Positions 11,049 through 21,418 of a stretch of 64,000 bases of DNA are shown in pieces (within the stretch, counting starts at the first letter, position 1; the number at the start of each line of letters is the position of its first letter). The notes under the pieces were generated by a model, which worked only from the letters and a program-made list of their open reading frames with translations, did no database searches and had not been told where the DNA came from. Origin of the DNA: Pyrenopolyporus hunteri (taxonomy: Eukaryota; Ascomycota; Sordariomycetes; Xylariales; Hypoxylaceae); NCBI GenBank assembly GCA_902806595.1, contig CADCXC010000047.1:186001-250000 (forward strand), in the 5' to 3' direction. Position numbers and translations under genes: made by a program.

Positions 11049-12620
11049 TTATGTATCATTCACTTTCCCCTTACTCGTCCCTGGTCGGGATGGTGATGAG
11101 AAGTTGTCATTGCTGCCGCTGCTATCGCCTTTCCGCCGCAGCCCTTCGTCTTTCCACGGGGATTCGGACTCCTCATCCTCATCCATACCTAGCTCCATTT
11201 CTAGCCCTCTAGCGGAAGTGTCTCTAGTACCCCTTACCGTCGCCGCATCGTAGGAGTCATCATCGTCATCTTCTTCTTCCTCCTCCTCGGAGACAGGATC
11301 GTTAACGACCCTTTCGTTCTCGCCCCCTAGCAACAGTGCCTCCGGGTCCATGATGATGTCAGTGGTTCGTCTGCGGATGGGTTGCGGGCTAAACGGCCTC
11401 AGGCCCCGACTCATATTCGACTCGGAAAATATGCTTTCGGTGTCTTCTCCCTTATCGCCTCTCTCTCGATCTCGTTGTTGACCCACGGCCCCTGTCAAGC
11501 TCTGGTAGTGGTCCTCTTCCGAGTCAACCAGCAAGCTATCAGCACGCCCAGCGCCCCCGCGTGCCGTGCGTCCGGAGTCCGAAGCTGACACCGACATCGA
11601 CGCCGACGCCGACGCCGCGTCGTTCGCAAGGATGCTCTTGGGCGGGAGTATACTAAACAGCTTCGCCCCTCCGTTCCCCGCTGCTCCGGCCCCTGCTAAC
11701 GCAACCCCCGCAGTGCCTGTCACCGCAGCCCCGGGTAGTCCGCTATCATCCTCGTTCGCGAACAAATCCTGGCCCTTCTCCAGCAAGTCGTCCAGCCCCC
11801 CGCCCGTCCACCCCTTCCGCGCCAGGCCCTCGAAGATGTCGACTTCGGCGCGCACGAGCGAGCAGCTCGCGTCGAGGATCTTGGCGGACGCCTCCTGGGA
11901 GTCCCGCAGCAGGGTGCGCGCGTGGTTGGCGTGCAAGGCGGTCAGGCCGTCAAGCTTGGACGTCAGCGTGACGAGGTGCTCGCGGAACTTGGCCACATCG
12001 CGGCGCCTCTGGCGGTGCAGCTTCAAGCCCTCCTTCTCGAGGCGGCGGATCTCGCGGCTACGCTGCGCCACCTCGCGCTTGTACGTCTCGTCCTCGTCAT
12101 CGATGGCCCGCCGCCACTGGTCCAGCTCGTGGAGCAGCGGCACCTCGAACGACTTATACACCGTCTCGCTCAGGATCTGCTGGTGGTTCGCGATGAGGTG
12201 GTGCACACCGCTCGCGCTAAGCAGTAGCTCCGCCGTACACGAGTTCTTGGTCGTGAAGCTGTTTGTCAAGCTGGCGCCGCCGGGGGGGCCCAGGGTGTCT
12301 GCACGGGCTTCTTTCAGCCGCGCACAGGCCTCGAGCGCGGAGCCGAACGCGGATGCCGCTGTCGAGAGCGAAGCGAGGGCGACTCGGTACGACTTTGCTG
12401 TGGCTAGCAGGTCTGAGTATGCTAGTTGGGACTGCTCGAGATCGGCTTTGGTAAGGACGGCGTGGGCGGGGCGAGGCGGTGGGGGGAGCGGCAGGTTGTA
12501 GGACGAAAGCGGGTTGGCTGTGGAGGCGTACGAGTACGTCGGTGAGGCGGGAAGGGGGACTTGGGAGGGCGAGGGAGAGGGCGGACGGCCCGGTGCAGGT
12601 GAGCGTATTGCTGTAGCCAT
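11049..12620 (-). CDS. IVY1: IVY1-like phospholipid-binding (BAR-type coiled-coil) protein
   Basis: The single minus-strand exon gives 523 aa. The ATG at 12620 has A at -3 and is the first ATG of the frame. Residues 1-55 are Pro/Ser-rich. About 56-300 form a long helical region beginning LTKADLEQSQLAYSDLLATA and including YKSFEVPLLHELDQWRRAID and EIRRLEKEGLKLHRQRRRDV, which fits the coiled-coil domain of yeast Ivy1, a vacuolar I-BAR protein that binds phosphoinositides, Vps33 and Ypt7. The remainder is disordered: a Gly/Ala stretch, a Ser/Ala-rich stretch coded by a TCG/GTC-rich repeat near 11590-11620, and an acidic SEEEEEEDDDDDSYD run. The BAR-type architecture is well supported. Assignment to IVY1 rather than another BAR protein rests on remembered similarity. 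Confidence 0.7.
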   Translation of the reverse strand: MATAIRSPAPGRPPSPSPSQVPLPASPTYSYASTANPLSSYNLPLPPPPRPAHAVLTKADLEQSQLAYSDLLATAKSYRVALASLSTAASAFGSALEACARLKEARADTLGPPGGASLTNSFTTKNSCTAELLLSASGVHHLIANHQQILSETVYKSFEVPLLHELDQWRRAIDDEDETYKREVAQRSREIRRLEKEGLKLHRQRRRDVAKFREHLVTLTSKLDGLTALHANHARTLLRDSQEASAKILDASCSLVRAEVDIFEGLARKGWTGGGLDDLLEKGQDLFANEDDSGLPGAAVTGTAGVALAGAGAAGNGGAKLFSILPPKSILANDAASASASMSVSASDSGRTARGGAGRADSLLVDSEEDHYQSLTGAVGQQRDRERGDKGEDTESIFSESNMSRGLRPFSPQPIRRRTTDIIMDPEALLLGGENERVVNDPVSEEEEEEDDDDDSYDAATVRGTRDTSARGLEMELGMDEDEESESPWKDEGLRRKGDSSGSNDNFSSPSRPGTSKGKVNDT

Positions 12621-13908
12621 CGTTGCCTTCGTATACACAAGATACGTGCTCTTTTGGATACTATTGGTGTCGTTGTTGTTGGGCGTTGGATATTTCGGGT
12701 TGGAGAGGCTTGTTTACTGTGCAAGTATCTAGAGCTAGGCTTAAGAGCTAGGCTTAAGAGCTAGGCCTAGAAGATCCGACACATACAACGCGTAGCAGCG
12801 GTGGTGTAGGTTTGGCCTGGGAGTGGTGGTACAAGTAAAGTACTATGTAGGTAGGTTTCCAACCTGGATAGATAATACCCAATGGTCCGCCGTTGGACGG
12901 ATTTCGTTTATTAGACGACCGGCAAAGTAAGAGACGACATAATACAACAGCTTCACTGCTCTGTAGGCGTCAGATGTGCTGCGTACCTAGCTACCTAGGT
13001 TCGGAACAGCTGGAGGGATTAGGTAAAGTGTGTAGTAGAGTAGATAGTTAGGCGGCAGGGATATCGTGAGGGCGGACTGGACAAACGGCGCACGGAATGA
13101 TCTAGAGACTGAGAGTCGAACACCCGGGTGGAGGAAGAAATCTTGTTTTTGTTCGAAACTCGTTGGATTGAAAAGCTTGGGTTTAGGTTATCAGGTATGG
13201 ATGCGTGGGTAGGCACGTTATGTATGTACCTGCCTACTCTAATAGCTTAGATAGGTACCTAGGTACGTACGCTGTATGCGGCCATCTTGTGATCCCGACT
13301 CCATCTCCTCCATCTCCTCCACCTCCTCCAACTTGCTCCAACTACCTAAATTTGTATTGCCCAAGGGGCGTTGGATAACCCCCCACTCGCCATGCACGAT
13401 ACATACCTAGATATATATATATAAGGCTCGGTTCTACTTCCGCTAGGCAACATTGGAGAAACTCCCATATCAATTTATATATATATATACCTAGACTAGA
13501 GCGTACTATGAACCTTAGTTGATCCATTAGACCGGTCGCGACTTGGTCAATTCGTCTCGACGCCTATTCTCGTGAATACTTATGACCCGTCAGATGAGCC
13601 CCGGCACTGAGACAGGTAATGTAACTTGTCACCTTTACCTGGATTAGCGTCTATCCAAGTATGAAAAGCCCAACGTCCAATAGTCTAACGGAAACATGCG
13701 ATACTCTCATCCAATGATTCCGATTCGTACGTCTATCCAAAGATCTACCGTTCGACATCCGCAAGAGGCATTTCGCCCCCCCAGAGTCATGCGCATAGTC
13801 CCCTTCTCGCGAACTCCATAATATACCTCATGTAGTGTTATCTTGCTCTATTACGTCTAACTAGGTATATATCATTAAAACTCATCGTCGTATCTGGCCT
13901 TGTACCGT
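12621..13908. other. Intergenic stretch with minisatellites
   Basis: No gene supported. Repeats include three tandem copies of a 15-bp AGAGCTAGGCTTA-type unit at about 12731-12770, a CTCCAT/CTCCAC tract at about 13299-13329, AT dinucleotide runs at about 13412-13425 and 13475-13490, and TAGGTA motifs at about 13200-13270. Confidence 0.5.
12731..12770 (+). repeat. 15-bp tandem repeat, about three copies
   Basis: The unit AGAGCTAGGCTTA is repeated with minor change in the last copy (GGCCTAG). It lies immediately upstream of the IVY1-like gene. Confidence 0.75.
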
Positions 13909-14856
13909 TCATAGCTCCGGCTTTTCGTCCTGAGGAGGTAGGCGTGCTCTTAGGAAAGCCTCGACTTCATCCAGTTCTTCCAAACAGGCCGAATGAGCCA
14001 TACCCCTGTGTACCATATATCAGCAAAGTTTGGGGTTCAAGAGAGCTCTATCCCCAAAGAAGGGACAATCAGGAACAATCAGATGGCTACTCACTGGTAC
14101 AATTTCATCGTGACTTGGAAGCCCTGGCTCTTCAACATCTCATAAGACATCTTACCAAAGTCGGTCGGCACGGTCAAGTCCTCGTCTCCATGACACATCA
14201 AGACCGGAGTGTTGCGGTTATGATCGTTCTCCTTGACCATGTCGGGGAACTTGGAATCCAGCGGTAGGTAAGACGAGAGGGCGACTATCCCGCCGAGCTG
14301 GACTTTGGCCGTGAGTCCGGCGAAAAGGGACATAGCTCCGCCCTGGGAGAAGCCGCCGAGGACGATGCGGTTGGAAGGGACGCCGGAGTCAACCTCGGCT
14401 TGGATCAAGCCGTGCAAATACTCCCTGCTCAGCAGGAGGCCCCTCTCATCTTGCTGTCTCCTAATGTCTTCCGTTCTCCCGCTTAACGCGAGCTGACAAA
14501 AGTATTAGAAAAAAAAGAGGGAAAAAAAAAGGATGGATAGCTACGGGCCAAGGAAGGAATAGGGAGTTAACTTACAATATCATACCATCCAGTCATGGTC
14601 ATTCCGCCGGCCTATTATTGTAAGCCCCACGGACGGACTTATCACCTCCAATGAGAACTCCACTTACCGCTGTGACCGGGATACGGGCGGCATTGGGCAG
14701 GACGAACTTGGCCTCATCCAGCTTCTGCCGCCGTCTCCAGTTCTCAACCGCGGATGCCCATCCGTAGGCCGTGTCGCCTAACCCGTGGATGAAGATGACG
14801 GTAGCAGTATGCTTGGTGACGGCCGGGAATATCAACGGGGGAGCTCGCATCGCCAT
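13909..14856 (-). CDS. APT1: Acyl-protein thioesterase 1
   Basis: This is a cytosolic serine hydrolase of the alpha/beta fold that removes palmitoyl groups from protein cysteines. Exons on the minus strand are 14668..14856, 14576..14611, 14095..14492 and 13909..14005, giving 239 aa. All introns are GT-AG. The second exon is 36 bases (AGGMTMTGWYDI). The catalytic triad is visible: Ser124 in GGFSQGG, Asp180 in HGDEDLTVP and His212 in QGMAHSAC. The oxyanion-loop motif IFIHGLGDTAYGWASA is near the N-terminus. The frame stays open upstream to another ATG at 14955, which would add 33 mostly hydrophobic residues (MLTFPFLFRPIFSFAVLFYF...). I kept the shorter start because the family begins just before PPLIFPA. 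It is divergent from the DODA dioxygenase gene. Confidence 0.93.
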
Positions 14857-15617
14857 GACGGTGGAATCGGAATCTATGCGCGCTGACGTAGTAGAGAAAT
14901 AGAATAATACAGCAAATGAGAAGATGGGTCTGAACAGAAAGGGAAATGTAAGCATCCGCTTGGAGAGAAAACGTTGAGGCTGAGAAGGGGGGGAAAGTCT
15001 CACGTACCTAGGTAGGTAGCTTAGGTAGGTATGCACTTTGATACCTGGGTAATAGGTACCTAACCCATTGAAGATATAAATTGGGAGCAAACTTCCGGAA
15101 TACTTAGGTACCTAGGTAGGTCATGATCGGAACTTGGCAGCTGCTTGAGTCGTAGGGTGGGGGTTAGTTCTGTTGTGTTTGCGTAACTAGAAGTCTCATT
15201 GGCTGTAATGGTCGGAATATAGTGCAGCTACCCCCTGAACGAGAACACAGCATATTATACCTACCTACCTAGGTACCTACTACATGTACCTATGTAGGTA
15301 TTGATTGAATTTCACTGGACCTAAAACTCCGTCGTTGTGGATGTACGAAGTACCTAGGTACTTACCTCTTAAGTGGGCACAACAAACAGGTACCTAGGTA
15401 TTGCGCACTGGTACTTAGATGGGTACCAGGTTGACGCTGTAGCTCCATCTAAATAACGCCTACGAAAGCCTACGAAAGGGTTAGCGTTAGCGGCTCCTCC
15501 CGTCGTGCAGCGCTGACTGATTCTTCTGTAATTGCTGAGGAATCGTCCCCTACAGCGGCTTTAGGGACCTGCGTACCTAGGTGCATCGAACATTCCCTAG
15601 GGGTATCCGAATTACAA
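14857..15617. promoter_or_regulatory. Divergent upstream region of APT1 and DODA dioxygenase
   Basis: This 761-bp stretch separates divergent genes and is full of TAGGTA and GGTACC motifs at about 15003-15030, 15100-15122, 15258-15302 and 15345-15430. A doubled GCCTACGAAAG occurs at about 15460-15480. No specific site was identified. Confidence 0.45.
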
Positions 15618-17019
15618 ATGGCTTCAATGGATTCACGTCGCCTCTCCCTAGCCCTCGTACCCTTTTTAATCACCGCCCCCTTCACTCGACTCCTTATGGA
15701 TTCTACCAGATTCATTGCGAAATCATTTCTAATTGTGTCACTTATCGTTGCAGTCGTGGCAGTCTTATTCTCTTTACCACTCTCCCGTAACCTGTTACCC
15801 CTTTCGATCTGGAAATCAGTGTCCCCGTCCTCAGCGCAGCTTAAGCTATCGACATACTCGGGGCCTATGGCAACTAAGAGACCTCCGGTTTACTTTTTCA
15901 GCCATGGCGGGGTCAGTTCTTTATTTTACTTCCTGTAGTTGTCCAAGTACGTGTAGGTATATATACTAGATAACCTGACTTGATGCTATAGCCAGACGTA
16001 CAGTACAGGACGGACCATCCCGCCTACCCAGTGCTTCAGAACATAGGGAATGAAATCACCAAGAAAGTGAAACCCAAAGCTGTCGTCGTCTTCTCAGGCC
16101 ATTGGGAAGCAGGGCCTAACGTCATCGAAGTAAATTCTGCGGAGCACACCGACTTGATTTACGAGTGCGTTCCCCTCTAGGTACCTATATAAAATCCGTC
16201 ACGAGATGCTTACCAGTATAAACGGGCAGCTTCTACGGCTTCCCGCCTGAATTCTATAAAGCCCAGTACCCGAATAGGGGAAGTCCTGAGCTGGCCTCCA
16301 AGATAATCGATCTTCTCACAAACGCTGGCATCAAGGCAAAAGGGGTAACCAGAGGCCTCGACCATGGAGTATGGTCGGGTTTTCACGTCGGTGTGTTTTC
16401 AACGTTTCCCGCGTATTCCATCGTGCGACCTCCGAGCCATTCCCATTCCCCCATTTTAACGAATTATGCCTCCACCCGTGTCGTGATTTCGGTACTTCCT
16501 ACTAACATCCTCAAGCCTTCCATCCTAAGGACAACCCGCTCAATGTTCCATTGGTACAAGTAAGCTTATATTCCAACGAAGACCCGGACGCGCACTACCG
16601 GCTCGGGCAAGCCGTTGCTTCTCTACGCGACGAGGGCATCGTCATCATCGGTGCAGGCATGTCCGTGCATAACCTCAGGGATTACTTTACAACTCGAGGC
16701 GACTCGCGGCCTTTGCCTTACACGGTCTCGTTTGATGAGGCTCTAAAGGAGGCCGTCGAGTCCCCATCGAATGAACGCCAGGCTCGTATGAAGGAGGCTG
16801 CTAAGCGGCCGGACGCTAGACAAGCACACCCCGTAAGTTTCCCCTAATTTATAGGTCACGGAGAACAGCGGCTAATCTTGGTAGCGATTCGACCATTTGA
16901 TGCCCCTATATGTAGCAGCCGGTGCAGCCGGTGATGATCAGGCCACAAGAACGTGGACGCTACACGAAGGCAGTATGGGATGGGCGCAGTATAGATTCGG
17001 GCCAGTCCCAGTCGCATAG
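15618..17019 (+). CDS. Extradiol aromatic ring-opening dioxygenase, DODA/LigB type, with N-terminal membrane segment
   Basis: The enzyme is predicted to be a non-haem metal-dependent dioxygenase opening catechol-type rings. The substrate cannot be read from sequence. Five exons (15618..15911, 15992..16164, 16230..16390, 16516..16832, 16885..17019) give 359 aa with consistent phases. Family motifs are VYFFSHGG (His96), VVVFSGHWEA (His136), RGLDHGVWSGFHVAFHP, IIGAGMSVHNLRDY and FDHLMPLYVAAGAAG. The first 83 residues are not part of the domain. They include a hydrophobic stretch, FLIVSLIVAVVAVLFSL, suggesting a membrane anchor. An in-frame ATG at 15867 would give a soluble form starting MATKRPPVYFF of normal family length. 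Which start is used is undecided. It is divergent from APT1. Confidence 0.88.
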
Positions 17020-17531
17020 AGGCTTAGCTACCTACGTAGGACTTATATCCGCTAACGAACCATTAAAAATCTTTTGCACGAAACCTCCCTAATTTGGTCC
17101 CTGTGTGACTCCATTCGGCCCCTGGTTCGACACACATAAGCCAGCTCCAAGCACGGAAGGTCGGAATATTAATTCTATAATAGACGAAGTATATTCCGCG
17201 CCTGATTAACCAATCCTCGAATTGGCTGGAAGTGGGAAATCTCGCTGCCTTGAACAGCTCGTCGGCATGCGGCATGAATAGGAAAGCGCTTATGGTGCAC
17301 AACATCAGGGTATCTGCATCGTTTGCGTACCGGATAGTTCTCGAGATTGCGCCCCAGGACGGCGGCCTAGAAGATAATGAATTATCGCTCGTATGAACCA
17401 GCAAAGCTTTTTAGCTATAAAAACCCAGGGAAGACTCGCTACCAACATCCACCTTAGAGTTTTTAAACCGACAGAAAGTCAGTGATACCTTTCCAACCAA
17501 AGCATAGCATCTAACTGTTTTGAACCCAGTC
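17020..17531. other. Intergenic stretch, no gene seen
   Basis: A 113-codon minus-strand frame (17063-17404) lies here but shows no recognisable domain, and nothing links it to neighbouring exons. This stretch is the likely upstream region of the DUF6594 gene. Confidence 0.4.
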
Positions 17532-18962
17532 ATGAACGGCTCGTGTGACCTTGAAGGTCAAGTCAGTTTACCCACTGGACAGTCTAGGGCTCCTTCTGAT
17601 AGTGGTATGCTCGACGAATACTTCTCTACATGATCTAACGCTGCGTCACAGACGCCATTATTGACAGCCATGCCTTCGCTGTCTTAAGAAATAGGGTTCA
17701 CGATATTTCAAAATGCCTTCAGAGCCTTTATGACTGCGGACCGAAAAGACCCAAATCCGGTGATCAGCATCACATCGATAGGAGTCGTAGGTCTCTTCAG
17801 CGTCGTCTATCCACCTAGATAGAATTCTCTCGGCTAACAGATAACCTATTAATTATTCACCTAGTTAATAAGTATCCGCAGGGCTATCCGCATCTGGCCG
17901 CTCTCATGACAGCAGACAGTGACTATCTAATTGTCCGCCAATTCAACTACTTACACGTGAGGGTTCTACTGGATCTTCAAGACCAGCTACGAGTGTGTGA
18001 GGAGAAACTTGAACGGCTCGACAGCGAGTGCCCGCGATCAAGCGGAGCCAATGGCCCTGGGTCATTTCATCGCAAGGATCTCTTGAAGGATATCGAACTT
18101 AAACTGAAGAGATATGGTAAGCATTGCTAGGATATCCCATTTCTATCGGGATCCTATCTAACTAGTGCAAACGCAGCAACATTCATGAGCTTCGTCTCTC
18201 GCTCTTGTCTCCAAGAGAAGCCATCTAAGACAGATTTGAAGAATCTGAAGCGATATCTTAGGAACAATGAGCCAGCTAGCGACGAGAAGGAAAAGTACTA
18301 CAGGTGCAAAGAGGACCTCATAACTCTTAAGCCACATGAGGATACGGCGGGGCTAGATAGGCTTCTCTCAAACCTACTGTACGACGAACCTAATAAGCTG
18401 ATACAGGTGAGTATCTGCCTGTATGTTACCCACATCAAGGAACAATGAAGAAGGCTATGCCTCATACTCAACGCTAACAACGCCTCGCCGTAGAGGATTT
18501 TCGGCCATGCAGTACGTGCCAAATCCCAATCGAAGAATGAAGATATCCACTAATGTCTATCAGCAAGGGAACCGTCAAGATCCCAATTTCATAATCCTCA
18601 GTAAATGGAAACTTGAGCTGATTAGGAAGACTGTTCTGCTATCCATACTACTGGTAGTGCTCATGGGTCCCCTCTATCCCCTATATGAATTATGCCGGCG
18701 CGAGATAACAGCGTTGATCATAATGGGTATCATGTTTGTCCAAGCTTTATCAGTCGGCCTCTTCGTGATCTGCTTCAGATTCCTAGCGCGGCCGAAAAGG
18801 CAGGAGTTGATTGCATATTCCGTAACGTTAGTACCGAATAAGGCCGACGCTCATGTATTCTATCGATTACGAGGCTAACTACTATAACGCAGATATTTGG
18901 CGATACTCGCTGCATTCATGAGCCAAACTCTTCAGAACGCCAACCAGGGTGGTTATAAATAG
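17532..18962 (+). CDS. DUF6594 membrane protein, seven exons with an 18-nt microexon
   Basis: DUF6594 proteins are fungal multipass proteins of unknown function. My model has exons 17532..17604, 17652..17786, 17865..18116, 18177..18406, 18494..18511, 18564..18826 and 18893..18962, giving 346 aa. The core starts KYPQGYPHLAALMTADSDYL and continues RQFNYLHVRVLLDLQDQLRV, as in the family. The 18-base exon codes RIFGHA and is followed by a 52-bp intron (GTACGT donor, CACTAATG branch, TATCAG acceptor). Without it the frame breaks; with it QGNRQDPNFIILSKWKLELI follows, as the family expects. C-terminal hydrophobic segments are VLLSILLVVLMGPLYPLY, LIIMGIMFVQALSVGLFVIC and YLAILAAFM. The first two exons are less certain because the N-terminus is poorly conserved. 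Confidence 0.82.
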
Positions 18963-19927
18963 TTCAGCTATTGGGGTACTGGCAGTGTATGGGTAAAGTT
19001 AATCGCGTTTAATGAGGTGGTCTTTGGCTCTGATTCAATGAGGGAAGTGTTAGTTACGGTTAAGCTACGTCAAATCTCAATAGAACGGTTTTTTCTTTTC
19101 AACCCAATTGAATGATCAGATTACTTAGATAGAGATCTGCGAAACTTGCGATGTGAGTAACCTAAGTTAAGGGACTGGTTTGTAGAACCGTAGTTGTCCT
19201 AACACTCATCCAGGTAGTTGTGTAAATGGACGCCATAAATAAATAAATCAACCTGACCTGCGCACAAACACATACATACTACTAACGCCGCAATCAGTAT
19301 ATTGACTCCGAAGTTTGATGTGACCGATATTACTGAGAATTTACACCATTGAGTCATGGCTGAGCAGCTGCATGTGGTGGGATACCTCTAGCAATGAAGC
19401 TTGGTTTGTATGTTTACCTACGGTATCTATGTATGTAGATGTCAGTATACTGGATGCTGTCAATACCATAGTTAGCTATGGAGGAAGTACGTCCGAGAGG
19501 ATTCGTCAAAAGGGTCAAAAGGCTTGTTGAAACTGACTATTATAACTTAACAACATTGACTCAGGTCATACACAATCTGACTCTAACAAATGGAAAACAT
19601 CGAGCATATGTGTAATATAGATGATTAACGAGATATATCGAACAGGGTTATAAGGGTATGAAAACCCAATATTATGGGAAGTGGCTCTCTTCGTCTCTAT
19701 CGCCTTAGCCATTGATACCACTACATACCAAACCCTCTGGGTTAATTTTGAAACTCTATCACGACTTGAATACCTCCACGGTACGCCCGAAGCTCTCAGG
19801 AAAGCGGAACTCTATTTTCAACATCTTAAGCACAAGGACTTGCTTGGACTTGCTTATACCACCTAATTTCCTATTATAGTGGACAGGGCCTTCTAAATTG
19901 TCGTCAAGCGGCGAGGATTCCCAAGAC
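18963..19927. other. AT-rich intergenic stretch with a coding-like fragment
   Basis: Mostly AT-rich and without a supported gene. A 62-codon frame at 19681-19866 (no ATG start; a hydrophobic stretch LFVSIALAI) could be an exon or remnant, but no splice connects it in phase to the small gene at 19928. Confidence 0.4.
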
Positions 19928-20244
19928 ATGAAAAGAATCCCGCTTCCAGAGGGTGACAGCAAAAATGAGGACGCTCCTGGCAATCAGAACCCTACCCAGA
20001 AGAGAATTGACGAATACCCTGTAAGTTTGAACTTCCAGAAAGGGAGACGTGTATATGGCTTATGATGCTCTAGCCGAATCTTCGATATACGAAGTGGGGA
20101 AGCGCAGTTCTCCGGGTCGAAGCTAGGCTGGCGTACGATATCGACGAGAAAACATTCCTCTGGGAGGTTCATTTGCCAGATGGGGAAACCCGTGAATTTA
20201 GCTTTGAAGATGTGACGAACATTTTGCCCTTCGAAGCCGTCTAG
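19928..20244 (+). CDS. Small hypothetical protein, two exons
   Basis: Exons 19928..20020 and 20074..20244 give 87 aa. The intron has a GTAAGT donor and a CTCTAG acceptor and is phase 0. The product is acidic: a polar first part (MKRIPLPEGDSKNEDAP) is followed by KWGSAVLRVEARLAYDIDEK and EVHLPDGETREFSFEDVTNI, which looks like a beta-rich fold. I do not recognise it. The first exon is open upstream to an acceptor-like ATTATAG at 19879, so the true start may lie in an unseen exon. The clean splice and the coherent second exon are the support. The coding call is tentative. Confidence 0.4.
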
Positions 20245-20804
20245 TCCAACGGCTTACCATGAAAATAGACTTGGACGGTTAGTTGTCTACCTAGGTATGT
20301 TTAAAAATTTGAGAGGTCGCTTTGCTGAGACCTGCTTGTCTGAATTCCGAGACTAATTGCGGCGACTCCAATTTCGAAGACGATAGGGCACTATAAGGTC
20401 TAATTTCTACCCCCAGAATACCAATGGCAAAGTGCGGAAAGGCCGCTGCCTCTATGGTGGGATGGGTTGGTCCTAGCTACTGAGAGTCTATGAGCTTTTC
20501 TTGCTAGCTTTTTATTCTAGATTGTGATGTATTTAGGAATGTCTATCTAGGAGCTTCCAGAGAGAAAAAAGGAATTATCTCTAGTCGCGGTATCAGAGTC
20601 AGTTGTTGAATTTGTCCTCAACTAACTTCTGGCATGATACCCCTCTGCATTCAGAGAGAGGGAACGCACCGGTTGGCATGATTGAATCCAAATACTACAT
20701 GTATATCGCCAGGGACTCAAATTAAGGTTTGGGATCAAAAAGTCGAATAGTAGTAGAAGAGAGAATGGGTACCTAACTACTACCACCTAAGCAGGAGGGG
20801 GGCC
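20245..20804. other. Intergenic stretch, nothing recognised
   Basis: Short and AT-rich. No open frame, repeat or RNA gene could be supported up to the tRNA terminator. Confidence 0.5.
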
Positions 20805-20809
20805 AAAAA
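20805..20809 (-). terminator. Pol III T-run terminator of tRNA-Val
   Basis: Five A residues on the plus strand, i.e. TTTTT on the transcribed sense of the tRNA, start 4 bases after its 3' end. Confidence 0.75.
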
Positions 20810-20812
20810 GAG

Positions 20813-20886
20813 TGATCGCGTCCAGGTTCGAACTGGAGACCTTCAGTGTGTTAGACTGACGTGATAACCAACTACACCACGCGACC
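20813..20886 (-). tRNA. tRNA-Val (anticodon AAC), no intron
   Basis: The minus strand folds into a full cloverleaf of 74 bases. The acceptor stem GGTCGCG pairs with CGCGATC with one G-U pair. The anticodon stem TCAGT/ACTGA encloses the loop CTAACAC, whose central AAC reads valine GTT (and GTC/GTA by inosine). The variable loop is AGGTC, and the T stem TCCAG/CTGGA encloses TTCGAAC. The discriminator base is A. No CCA is encoded, as usual in eukaryotes. Confidence 0.96.
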
Positions 20887-21362
20887 ATGTCAATCTGTGG
20901 CTTAGCTGTGTCTATATTGCTACCCCCCACACCATCTATTTAGTGCCTAGGTACGTACCTACGTACATTTACTACATGTAGCACGAAATTGCTAGGAAAC
21001 CTGCATGTTTCTACGTACTTGTACATGCGCATGTATGGGCAATGTCAATTAGCGGGATCTCGTGCCTTAGGTACTCTAACGATGCGAACAGACCTGCTAT
21101 ACATGTAGCTATGCCTTTTCACGGGTTCCATTAACTATGTCCTAGGCTGATAACAGTTTGATCTTTGACAGACTTCTGTGACGTAAGCCCATCGATACAC
21201 AGAATATAGCATCATTCATCCTTCTCCGGTATTGAACTGAAGGCCCCTTGAAACCTACACGTATTATCCAATCGGACAAAACCATCCTCTGCCTTACAGA
21301 GGCACCGAATTTAATATCGACAGAGGCTAGACGCTGGAGTTCGATTTGGTTCCACCCTTTCT

Positions 21363-21370
21363 CTTATCAG
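21363..21370 (-). promoter_or_regulatory. GATA-factor site (CTGATAAG)
   Basis: The plus strand reads CTTATCAG, an HGATAR site of the AreA/NIT2 type. It lies 926 bp before the DUR3 start codon and 41 bp from a second site in the opposite orientation. Confidence 0.5.
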
Positions 21371-21395
21371 TCGGGCGACTGAACTCTGCTCTACG

Positions 21396-21405
21396 ATTGG
21401 CCAAT
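21396..21405. promoter_or_regulatory. Palindromic double CCAAT box
   Basis: ATTGGCCAAT is a perfect palindrome carrying a CCAAT box on each strand, sitting between two GATA sites. The CCAAT-binding (HAP) complex is a plausible ligand, though binding is inferred. Confidence 0.4.
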
Positions 21406-21410
21406 GCTTC

Positions 21411-21418
21411 CTGATAAG
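21411..21418 (+). promoter_or_regulatory. GATA-factor site (CTGATAAG)
   Basis: A perfect HGATAR site 6 bp downstream of the CCAAT palindrome, paired with the inverted site at 21363. Confidence 0.5.

Noticed and set aside
11566..12501. 311-codon plus-strand open frame
   Set aside because: It is antisense to the IVY1-like gene and reads as Ser/Arg-rich low complexity, a typical shadow of a GC-rich coding region.
17063..17404. 113-codon minus-strand frame
   Set aside because: No domain or homolog recognised, and no splice continuation; not strong enough to call a gene.
20813..20886. Plus-strand reading of the tRNA locus
   Set aside because: Only the minus strand folds into a cloverleaf with correct TTCGAAC loop and a T-run terminator.
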